This document shows, in pieces, positions 1 to 7,182 of a stretch of DNA of 64,000 bases. The notes beneath the pieces are model-generated. The model made no database searches. It saw only the letters and a program-made list of their open reading frames with translations, and was not told where the DNA came from. The DNA is from Stercoripulliclostridium_A sp963642145 (GTDB taxonomy: Bacteria > Bacillota > Clostridia > Christensenellales > DTU072): positions 1 through 64,000 of the forward strand of contig CAVIFU010000003.1 in assembly GCA_963642145.1 (NCBI GenBank). The letters run 5' to 3'. Each line of letters begins with the position of its first letter. The stretch's first letter is position 1. A program made the position numbers and the translations under genes.

Positions 1-2
1 GT

Positions 3-272
3 ATTGTCGGCAGAGTCAATGTTCAAACGACGCTCAACAATTGCTCGAATTCAGGTACAATTACCGCTACGGCTACCTCGGGTGGCAAAGGCTATGCCGG
101 AGCAGCCGTCGGCTTTGGCGACGGTAGTGGAACGATCACCGTTTTCACTAATACCGGAACAATCAGTAGCTATACCACCTCGCAAAACCCATTGTCTAAC
201 GGCAGCGTTGTTCTTGTACAACAGAACACAGCCGACAAGTGGTCGTATAAAGCCACTGCAGAAGAAAACTAA
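3..272 (+). CDS. C-terminal end of a surface protein with a GLUG-like repeat (5' truncated)
   Basis: The third frame is open from the left edge to a TAA at 270-272 and gives 89 residues. It contains an N-C-S-N-S-G-T-I stretch followed by Gly/Ala-rich residues and a second N-T-G-T-I stretch, which resembles the GLUG-type repeats of secreted adhesins and IgA-protease-like proteins. The composition (Thr, Ser, Gly, Asn) fits an extracellular beta-helix or beta-solenoid. The start lies outside the window, so signal peptide and total size are unknown. The protein ends in E-E-N with no LPXTG motif or SLH domain visible in this tail. A strong intrinsic terminator follows 45 bases later. The competing frame from position 4 is rich in Arg/Pro and is a shadow. 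Confidence 0.6.
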   Translation: MVGRVNVQTTLNNCSNSGTITATATSGGKGYAGAAVGFGDGSGTITVFTNTGTISSYTTSQNPLSNGSVVLVQQNTADKWSYKATAEEN

Positions 273-316
273 GCATTTTGTAACTTACCGTCTCTAAAAA
301 GACAATAGAGATACGC

Positions 317-347
317 AAGCGGCGGTTGTAGACCGCCGCTTATTTTT
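317..347 (+). terminator. Intrinsic terminator after the truncated surface gene
   Basis: A perfect 10-bp stem (AAGCGGCGGT paired with ACCGCCGCTT) with a 5-base loop is followed by ATTTTTG. It ends transcription of the left-edge gene and separates it from the germination operon. Confidence 0.9.
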
Positions 348-417
348 GCTTCGCGCTATCGGATAGGTTTTTTAGTTTGGCACTTTTATTTTTTTGTTCC
401 GTGGCAATACTTCACGT

Positions 418-1839
418 ATGGATATCGGCAAGGAGATTAAGCTATTCAAAAAGGCGATGAATAACTCGTGCGATTTTGTGGCGCGCGTGATAGGGGACGC
501 GCCTAAAATTTGCGTTTTTTATATTGACGGCATGGCGGATCAGCGAACAATCGATGTGGGCGTGGTGACTCCGCTACTCGGTATGAAGCCGAACGCCATC
601 GGCGACGTAGGCGCGGCGCTTACTACCGCGCAGAAAGTAGAAGATGTGTTTACGCGCAAAGAAGCCGTTGAAAAGGTGTCTTCCGGGGCTGCCGCCATTG
701 CGGTGGACGGCGTAAAGGGCTATGCCGTTTGCTACGTGCAGGGGTATATTTCGAGGGCGGTTGCAGAACCTCCGACATCGTCCGTAATCAAGGGACCGCG
801 CGAAGGGTTTTCGGAGAGTATCAAAACCAACATGACGCTCATAAGGCGCAGATTCGCCTCCGAGAAACTCGTATTCAAAACGTTGACGGTGGGTAGAGTT
901 ACCAAAACGCATGTCGAACTATGCTACGTCAAGGGTATCGCGCGCGATGACCTCGTAGAAGAAATCGAGGCGCGTATCCGAAAAATCGATATTGACGGCA
1001 TAGTCGATTCGAGCGAAGTAGCCAAGTTTTTGGAGTCGAGGCACTATTCTTTATTCCGACAAGTCGGCGAAACGGAAAAGCCCGACATATTGTGCGCCAA
1101 ACTTTTGGACGGCAGAGTGGGCGTTGTGGTGGACGGCTCCCCGATGGTGCTTACCCTTCCGTTTGTGATGATGGAGGACTTCTACGACGCCGGCGATTAC
1201 TACCGCAGAGCCATGCGTACAACGGTTGTCAGAGCCATGCGGTTGCTCGGTACGTTCTTTGCGATATTTCTGCCGGGAGTGTTTGTCGCGCTCCAAACCC
1301 ATCAGTACCAAATATTACCGGTTAAGCTACTTATCACTACCATAAACAGCACAAACGGTATCCCATTCTCCCCTGTTATGGAAATGATGATAGCTCTTAT
1401 ACTCTTTGAAGTTTTGGGCGAAGCAAGCGTCAGGATGCCGAGGTACTTCGGTATGGCGATGTCCGTTGTAGGCGGCATAATCTTGGGACAAACCGCCGTC
1501 AGCGCGGGCGTATTGTCCTCCGTTACCGTGCTGATAACGGCGCTATCCAGTATAGGGCTTTTTGTTGTGCCGGATGAGGTCGGCACGCTCGGCACCATAC
1601 GTTTGATATACGTCCTTGTCGGCGGTGCGCTCGGTATCTACGGTATACTTTTGCTGACGGTAGGCATAAGCGCGTATGCGGCAAGCTTGGAAAGTTACGG
1701 AGTGGCATACCTTACGCCGTTTGCGCCTCTCACCGCCAAAGATTTGAAGGATTCCGTGTATAAGTCCGCGCTCGCGGATCATCCCGAACGCACGGTTGCG
1801 CTCGACTTGAAAAATAAATTTCGACTCAGAATCAAATAG
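418..1839 (+). CDS. Spore germination protein, GerA family (A subunit of a germinant receptor)
   Basis: About 473 residues; a GerA-family (PF03323-type) inner-membrane subunit of a nutrient germinant receptor. The N-terminal soluble half has the family pattern: C-D-F-V at about residues 19-22, then V-F-Y-I-D-G-M-A-D near 33-41. The C-terminal half carries several hydrophobic segments from about residue 280 onward, including the L-P-G-V-F-V-A-L and L-G-E-A-S-V-R-M-P patterns typical of the family. I chose ATG 418; a TTG at 394 in the same frame would add eight residues, and neither has a convincing Shine-Dalgarno site. The stop is two bases before the permease gene, so the three ger genes form one operon. 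In known systems such operons are forespore (sigma-G) expressed; I could not place a sigma-G promoter here. Confidence 0.92.
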   Translation: MDIGKEIKLFKKAMNNSCDFVARVIGDAPKICVFYIDGMADQRTIDVGVVTPLLGMKPNAIGDVGAALTTAQKVEDVFTRKEAVEKVSSGAAAIAVDGVKGYAVCYVQGYISRAVAEPPTSSVIKGPREGFSESIKTNMTLIRRRFASEKLVFKTLTVGRVTKTHVELCYVKGIARDDLVEEIEARIRKIDIDGIVDSSEVAKFLESRHYSLFRQVGETEKPDILCAKLLDGRVGVVVDGSPMVLTLPFVMMEDFYDAGDYYRRAMRTTVVRAMRLLGTFFAIFLPGVFVALQTHQYQILPVKLLITTINSTNGIPFSPVMEMMIALILFEVLGEASVRMPRYFGMAMSVVGGIILGQTAVSAGVLSSVTVLITALSSIGLFVVPDEVGTLGTIRLIYVLVGGALGIYGILLLTVGISAYAASLESYGVAYLTPFAPLTAKDLKDSVYKSALADHPERTVALDLKNKFRLRIK

Positions 1840-1841
1840 TT

Positions 1842-2960
1842 ATGGGCAAAGAATTGGTAATGAAAAGACAATACGCGATACTTGCGCTCTTTTTGCCGCT
1901 CGCGTTCAAAATATCCATGCTCCCGGCTGCCGTTTGCACCTCGTCCGGCAGGGATTCTTGGGTGACGATAGCGTTTTTTGCGTTGTCGGAGATCGCCGTG
2001 CTCGGTATAATCGTCGGCGTGGAGAAACTCGGCGGTATCGGCAAAATCAAAGAGGCATACGGCACGCCCGTCTATCTCGCGCTCGTTACTCCGCTACTGT
2101 TCAACGCCGTCGTCAAGGTGAGCGTTTACCTTGCGGAGGTCAACGCGTACATCGGCTCGTACCTCTTCTACAACATACCGGTTGAGGGCGTTTGCGCCGT
2201 ATTTATGATTTTTACCGTTTACTGCGCGTTGCGCGGAGCCAAATGTCTCGCAAGGCTCGGAGAACTTGCCCTTTGGGTGGTGCCGATAGTGGTGATTGTC
2301 GGCGCGATATTCGGCAAAATCGACCTCAAACCTTACTATGTCGCGCCCGTCTGCGCGGACGGACTCGCACCGGTGTTCGGCGCGCTCGGAAGATATTTGT
2401 TTTGGGGATTCGATTTGAGTCCGTTACTTTTTTTCCGCGTAAGGCGTGACGAGGAATTGCCGAGAGAAAAGCGCACGCGCTTCCCGTGGATCGCGCTCTC
2501 GGCAGGGCTGTACTTTGTAATAATAGTCGGGCTGTACCTCGTTTTTATCATGAATTACGGCGGAGGCGGTCACCTCGTGTCGTTTGCGTTTTCTTCGCTC
2601 GGCGCGTTCAGCATGGTCAATACGGAGATAGGCAGTATCGATTGGCCGGCAATTACGCTGTGGCTGACGGTTAGCGTTATCGCCATCGCCGTCAAAATCT
2701 ATTCGGGCGCGAAAGTGCTCTCGGAATACAAAATCAAACACGAAATAGCCGCTCCGATCGTGGGCGTTGCCTGCTATATATTGACGTCGACGGCGTTCTC
2801 GGATACCACCAAGTCGTTTGCCTTTGCCGAGGGCACGGCGCGATACGTCGTAACCGCCGTTAATGTTGGCGTCCCGATAATTGCCGCAGTGCTACTCATC
2901 GTCGAAAAGCACAAAAAAGCCTTCCCGAAAAACCTAAGGAGGGCTGTAAATGAAGCGTAG
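1842..2960 (+). CDS. Spore germination permease, GerB family (B subunit)
   Basis: 372 residues of almost continuous membrane segments (about ten), matching the spore-germination permease family of the APC superfamily, the subunit thought to bind the germinant. Near the start the protein runs Y-A-I-L-A-L-F-L-P-L-A-F-K, and a conserved-looking R-Y-L-F-W-G-F-D-L-S-P segment lies near residues 184-194. It begins two bases after the A-subunit stop; a second in-frame ATG at 1860 is an alternative start. Its 3' end contains the AAGGAGG site of the next gene, and the two genes overlap by 11 bases, indicating coupled translation. Confidence 0.92.
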   Translation: MGKELVMKRQYAILALFLPLAFKISMLPAAVCTSSGRDSWVTIAFFALSEIAVLGIIVGVEKLGGIGKIKEAYGTPVYLALVTPLLFNAVVKVSVYLAEVNAYIGSYLFYNIPVEGVCAVFMIFTVYCALRGAKCLARLGELALWVVPIVVIVGAIFGKIDLKPYYVAPVCADGLAPVFGALGRYLFWGFDLSPLLFFRVRRDEELPREKRTRFPWIALSAGLYFVIIVGLYLVFIMNYGGGGHLVSFAFSSLGAFSMVNTEIGSIDWPAITLWLTVSVIAIAVKIYSGAKVLSEYKIKHEIAAPIVGVACYILTSTAFSDTTKSFAFAEGTARYVVTAVNVGVPIIAAVLLIVEKHKKAFPKNLRRAVNEA

Positions 2961-4086
2961 CGTCAAGTGGATAGCCTTTGCCGTAGCGTTCATCACGGTG
3001 TTTATGCTGCACGTCGAGGTCGCACCTCTCAAAGAACGCGCCATCGTAGTCGCGCTCGGCATCGACTATGAGGAGGGCGCGCTGATCGTTTCAGCCGAGA
3101 TTTTGCGTCCGTCGGACGATCAAAGCAAGTCCGCGGGATACATCCTCGTAAGCACCGAGGCGCGTACGGTCAGCGAGGGGCTTGACAACATCACCAAGGA
3201 AACCGCAAGCGTCAGCGCGCTGTCGCATTGCGACCTTGTCGTGCTCGGAAAAGGAGTTACAGATTACGACGCCTACGGCACCGTCGATTACGTTTTTCGC
3301 AACGCGTATCTATCCGAAAACGCCATCATAATGACAACGGACGGCACGGCAAAGGACATACTGGACGCCAAGACGCCGTATGCGGATACGGGCGCGTTCT
3401 ACGTAGAGCAAGCCAACGAAGCTTACGGGCGTTCGCGATGGCTCGTAAGGCGCAACGTCAAAGATTACGTCGCGTCATACTATACCCATAACGGCGGTAA
3501 TTGGTTAACCGAAGTAACCAAAACGGAATCCGAAAAGCCCAAACAATCGGACGGAGCCTCTTCGTCCGGCGGCGGTGACGAAGACAAGGAATACGCGTTT
3601 TCTTACGACTCGACGGCGATATTTGTCAAGAACAAAAAGGTGCTTACCTTGGGCGTTCGCGGTACGAGCGGCATTAACCTGATATCGGCTAAACTCGAAC
3701 GCGGATCGGTAACCGTCGGCGAGTCGGACGGCACAAAGGTAGGCTTTTACATTGCGTCTTCGGAGTGCAAAAGGAAGTTCGACACTCGGGCGCTCATAGC
3801 CTCTTACGACATAAAAGTCAAGCTTGTGCTCAAAGAGATTCTCAAAGAGGGCGGTGCCGCGTTGTACACGCCGGACGTCGAACCTACCGCCGAAGTAACC
3901 GCGCTTGTCCGAGAGGAACTTGCCGGTTGCGTTCGGGAAGCGTTTGAAAAATGCCGCGCGGTAGGCGCAGATATATACGACGTTTACGGCGGATTTTACG
4001 GTAAATCGGGTAAAAGTGTGCCGATTCCCGATGATTATCTCGAAAAAACAACGCTGTCGGTGAATATCGAAGTAAGTTACGTTTAG
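2950..4086 (+). CDS. Ger(x)C-family germination protein (C subunit), no lipobox cysteine
   Basis: 378 residues preceded by a strong AAGGAGG site 7 bases before ATG 2950. The family signature is clear: an N-terminal hydrophobic segment, then K-E-R-A-I-V-V-A-L-G-I-D (about residues 27-38), which matches the conserved start of the mature GerC lipoprotein, and a C-terminal half with the D-x-Y-G-G-F-Y pattern. Standard GerC proteins have a lipobox such as LTGC just before this signature. Here the equivalent stretch is M-L-H-V-E-V-A-P-L with no Cys, so the protein is probably held by an uncleaved signal anchor. A Ser/Gly/Asp-rich insert lies near residues 195-215. It completes a gerA-gerB-gerC operon. 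Confidence 0.9.
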   Translation: MKRSVKWIAFAVAFITVFMLHVEVAPLKERAIVVALGIDYEEGALIVSAEILRPSDDQSKSAGYILVSTEARTVSEGLDNITKETASVSALSHCDLVVLGKGVTDYDAYGTVDYVFRNAYLSENAIIMTTDGTAKDILDAKTPYADTGAFYVEQANEAYGRSRWLVRRNVKDYVASYYTHNGGNWLTEVTKTESEKPKQSDGASSSGGGDEDKEYAFSYDSTAIFVKNKKVLTLGVRGTSGINLISAKLERGSVTVGESDGTKVGFYIASSECKRKFDTRALIASYDIKVKLVLKEILKEGGAALYTPDVEPTAEVTALVREELAGCVREAFEKCRAVGADIYDVYGGFYGKSGKSVPIPDDYLEKTTLSVNIEVSYV

Positions 4087-4099
4087 CGGAGCGAGCGTA

Positions 4100-4128
4100 T
4101 TGACGTAAAGGCGTGCGTTTGGTATAAT
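4100..4128 (+). promoter_or_regulatory. Sigma-A promoter for the BNR/sialidase-like gene
   Basis: TTGACG at 4100-4105 and TATAAT at 4123-4128 are separated by exactly 17 bases, and TGG precedes the -10 box (extended -10). The next gene starts 19 bases downstream of the -10 box with a GGAGA site. Confidence 0.85.
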
Positions 4129-4147
4129 CGAAGTATCGGAGAACTAT

Positions 4148-5533
4148 ATGCAAACCAAACGCAAAAAGATAATTATCACGGTAGTTACGGTCGTAGCCGT
4201 ACTGCTTGCAGTCGCGGCGGTCGGGCTCGGAGTGTATTTCGGGCTGTTTACGAGTAAAGGAAGCGCGTATTCCACGCCGAGAATAGATTTGTCGGTCATG
4301 CCGGAAAACGTCCCGGACGATCTTAAATACCTCTATGACGTAACCGTCGTGGACGATGGCGACGGCGGCGAAAGCTACCTTGCGCACCCCGATTCCATAC
4401 TTATGCCGAATGCGGAAGGCACGGAAACCTTGTACACGTTCTACGTTTGCGGACACGGCAAAGGCGCGATAGCCGTCAAGAGCTCCGCGGACGGCGGACT
4501 TACCTACTCCGAACGCCAAACGAATATCCCGTCAAGCTGGGCTAAAAGTGAAGAAACGCCCACGGTTTACCGTTTGGACTTCCAAAGCGGTGAAACCAAA
4601 TACATACTGATCAGCGCATGTCCCAAGTGGTCAGGGTACACCTCCGGCGACGGTTTTTGCGCAAGCGTCACCGATAAGGACGGGAATTGGTCGGAATTTG
4701 AGAGATTTTACGGCAAAAACGATTCTCCGCATCTAAATCCCATAGTCGCGATGAGTTCCCTTATACACCTCAAAGAGAACGGCGAATACGTGGACAAGTG
4801 GATGGGCTTTTTCCATGACAACAACTTCAAATTATACAGCACGATTTTGACTTTCGAAAACGGCAACCAAATGTGGTCTGAGCCTACGGAATTTCTCAAA
4901 AATTCCTACGACGCAAACGGCAAAACGATAGATCAACGGCTCAAAGCTAAGGGCGCGAACCTTTGCGAATTGCTCGTGATACGCAACGACGGCGGCAACG
5001 GCAACGTGCTTTGCCTGATAGGCAGAAGCAATACAAAACGCATCAACAGTCTGATGGCTTTCTCCTATGACGAGGGCAAAACCTGGACTAAGCTCAAAGA
5101 AGCGCCGGCGGAACTCAACGGCGAGCGCCACAAGGCGGTATACGACGGCGACAGACTCTTTATAACCTTCCGCAGCATAGAGCGCGATCCGGCGTTACTC
5201 AAAAAATACAAGGCAACGACGTTCGTAAGCGAAGGTTGGGTCGCGTGGGTAGGTACGTTTGACAGTTTGACGGATTGGTACTACAACGGCAAATCCACCG
5301 GGCAATACAGGCTGAAACTTGCCCACATTTACGACGAAGGACAAACCTCCCCGGACTACGTCGCCGGCGCGGATACCGGTTATTGCGGCGTTACCATGGT
5401 AGACGGATACATAGTCGTGACTACTTACGGCAGAGCGTTAGCCGGCGTTGACAAAACGGTAATCGTATCCAAACGGCTTAAACTTGCCGATATCGACAGA
5501 CTGTACGAGGCATATTCCGCCGTGCAACGGTGA
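4148..5533 (+). CDS. Membrane-anchored sialidase-fold (BNR/Asp-box) protein
   Basis: 461 residues. A Lys/Arg-rich start followed by a single hydrophobic segment at about residues 7-33 and no lipobox predicts an N-terminal signal anchor with an extracellular body. The body has Asp-box (BNR) motifs: S-A-D-G-G-L-T-Y near residue 113 and S-Y-D-E-G-K-T-W near 305. These define sialidase-like six-bladed beta-propellers. Nearby W/F-rich strands and the repeated 'W-S-E' pattern fit exo-glycosidases or glycan-binding propellers acting on host or cell-wall glycans. I could not confirm the full Arg triad and Tyr/Glu pair of true sialidases, so substrate and activity are open. It stands alone with its own promoter and a good Shine-Dalgarno site. 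Confidence 0.7.
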   Translation: MQTKRKKIIITVVTVVAVLLAVAAVGLGVYFGLFTSKGSAYSTPRIDLSVMPENVPDDLKYLYDVTVVDDGDGGESYLAHPDSILMPNAEGTETLYTFYVCGHGKGAIAVKSSADGGLTYSERQTNIPSSWAKSEETPTVYRLDFQSGETKYILISACPKWSGYTSGDGFCASVTDKDGNWSEFERFYGKNDSPHLNPIVAMSSLIHLKENGEYVDKWMGFFHDNNFKLYSTILTFENGNQMWSEPTEFLKNSYDANGKTIDQRLKAKGANLCELLVIRNDGGNGNVLCLIGRSNTKRINSLMAFSYDEGKTWTKLKEAPAELNGERHKAVYDGDRLFITFRSIERDPALLKKYKATTFVSEGWVAWVGTFDSLTDWYYNGKSTGQYRLKLAHIYDEGQTSPDYVAGADTGYCGVTMVDGYIVVTTYGRALAGVDKTVIVSKRLKLADIDRLYEAYSAVQR

Positions 5534-5642
5534 TATACGCTCGCGAGGGATGGTATCGCAAAGAGCGTTTGCGCATAACTCAACGTCGCATCTCTTTATT
5601 TTTATATTTACCGTAAATATTTTATAAAACGCTTGTAGTCGG

Positions 5643-5671
5643 TTGACTTTTTATTTTCGCGGTGCAATAAT
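5643..5671 (+). promoter_or_regulatory. Probable promoter of the MATE gene
   Basis: TTGACT at 5643-5648 and AATAAT at 5666-5671 are 17 bases apart. The rest of the 165-base gap (5534-5698) is AT-rich and I see no convincing terminator in it. Confidence 0.6.
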
Positions 5672-5698
5672 GCGTGTGTTAACAGCGAGAGTAAGAAT

Positions 5699-7084
5699 AT
5701 GCGAAAGGAAATGACCGAACAAGAGCTTTTCGGTAAAGAAAAAATAGTCAAAGTGTTGTTGCGCATCGCGCCGCCCGTGATGGCGTCGCAACTCATACAG
5801 GCATTGTATAACGTCGTTGACAGCTTCTTCGTAGGCAGATTTTCGGACGACGCGTTGACGGCGGTTACCGTCATTTATCCCATACAACTTATAATCATTG
5901 CGCTTGCCGTGGGAACGGGAGTCGGCGTCAATACCTACATGGCAAACAGATACGCCGTGGACGACTCGCGCGAAGCCGACAAAACAGCCGGTACCGGTAT
6001 GATCCTTGCCGTTTTGAGTTACGCGGTTGTCGCGCTTGCATCGTACTTTATAATGCCGTTTTACGTCAGAACCATGGCTTCCGAGCCCGGCGCGATCGAA
6101 GGCGCGATTTCTTACGGCAGAATAGTTTGCATCGGAAGTTTGGGCACGTTCTTAGAGGGCAACTGGTCCAAAGTCCATCAGGCAAAAGGCAAAATGATCG
6201 TGCCGATGCTTGCCCAAGTAGCCGGCGCGCTAACCAACGTCGTACTCGATCCGATACTGATATTCGGCGTCGGCAAAATCCCGTCGCTCGGCGTTGCCGG
6301 AGCCGCCTACGCCACCATCGCGGGTCAAATCCTGTCGGCAATAATCGTCGGTATCAAAGGTTTCCGTATGCCGCCCGCGCCCAAAGAGTTTGCGCACTTT
6401 ACCGGCAAGATATATTATTACGGATTCTCTTCCATCTGCATGCAGGCGCTGTACACCGTGTACATAGTGTTGTTAAATATCATTTTGGCTAAGTTCTCCG
6501 ACGCGGCGGTAACCGTGCTCGGGCTGTATTACAAGGCGCAAAGCTTTTTCTTTATTCCGCTGTTTGGGTTACAAACTTGCATAGTTCCGGTACTCAGTTA
6601 TAACTATACGCAAAAAAATTACGGACGTTGCAAAGAGATTGTCAACGACTCTTTGTATATAGCTCTTGCCTTTATGGTGATAGGTATCGCGTGCTTTGAG
6701 GGTATACCCGATAAGCTCATCAAGATATTCTCCGCATCCTCTACGGTGATGGCGATAGGCGTGACCGCGTTCAGAATCATCGGCACGAGCTTCATCTCCG
6801 CAGTGTTCTCTTTGATGTTCCCGGTGTTTTTCCAAGCCATAGGCAAAGGGTTTAAGAGCGTGTTTCTATCCTTACTCAGGCAAATCATATGTTTGGTACC
6901 CATCTTTTGGGCGTTGTCCTATGTAGGGCTCGACTACACTTGGATATCATTCCCCGTTTCCGAAACGGTTGCCGGCGCGGTGGGACTCACACTGTATGTG
7001 AGCGAGCTCCGCAAGTGGCGCAAAGAAAGCGCCGCGCGCGTTGTGCCGTCCTCCGGTGCGGAAGTCGGTTCGCAGGTAAGGTAG
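5699..7084 (+). CDS. MATE-family multidrug/metabolite exporter
   Basis: 461 residues with about twelve hydrophobic segments. The N-terminus has the MATE signature P-P-V-M-A-S-Q-L followed by N-V-V-D-S-F-F-V-G-R (about residues 24-48), and the second half repeats the theme (V-L-G-L-Y-Y-K-A-Q-S-F-F), as expected for the two-lobe MatE architecture. MATE proteins use Na+ or H+ gradients to export organic cations, drugs or small metabolites. A short GAGAG sequence lies upstream of ATG 5699. It appears monocistronic, with promoters on both sides, so the substrate cannot be read from context. Confidence 0.93.
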   Translation: MRKEMTEQELFGKEKIVKVLLRIAPPVMASQLIQALYNVVDSFFVGRFSDDALTAVTVIYPIQLIIIALAVGTGVGVNTYMANRYAVDDSREADKTAGTGMILAVLSYAVVALASYFIMPFYVRTMASEPGAIEGAISYGRIVCIGSLGTFLEGNWSKVHQAKGKMIVPMLAQVAGALTNVVLDPILIFGVGKIPSLGVAGAAYATIAGQILSAIIVGIKGFRMPPAPKEFAHFTGKIYYYGFSSICMQALYTVYIVLLNIILAKFSDAAVTVLGLYYKAQSFFFIPLFGLQTCIVPVLSYNYTQKNYGRCKEIVNDSLYIALAFMVIGIACFEGIPDKLIKIFSASSTVMAIGVTAFRIIGTSFISAVFSLMFPVFFQAIGKGFKSVFLSLLRQIICLVPIFWALSYVGLDYTWISFPVSETVAGAVGLTLYVSELRKWRKESAARVVPSSGAEVGSQVR

Positions 7085-7119
7085 AGGCGAGACGCATAGA
7101 TTTCTGCATAAAAATGATG

Positions 7120-7148
7120 TTGACAAAATATCGCCGTAGGTATATTAT
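7120..7148 (+). promoter_or_regulatory. Sigma-A promoter of the transglutaminase/ROK/PIG-L operon
   Basis: Consensus TTGACA at 7120-7125 and TATTAT at 7143-7148 with a 17-base spacer. A TATAAT at 7148-7153 exists too but would need a 22-base spacer. Confidence 0.8.
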
Positions 7149-7182
7149 ATAATATATACGCGTATGCGCGCTACGGAGTTGT

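Noticed and set aside
4..297. 97-codon plus-strand frame at the left edge
   Set aside because: Arg/Pro-rich translation; the overlapping third frame (3-272) gives a coherent GLUG-like, Thr/Gly/Asn-rich tail and ends just before a terminator.
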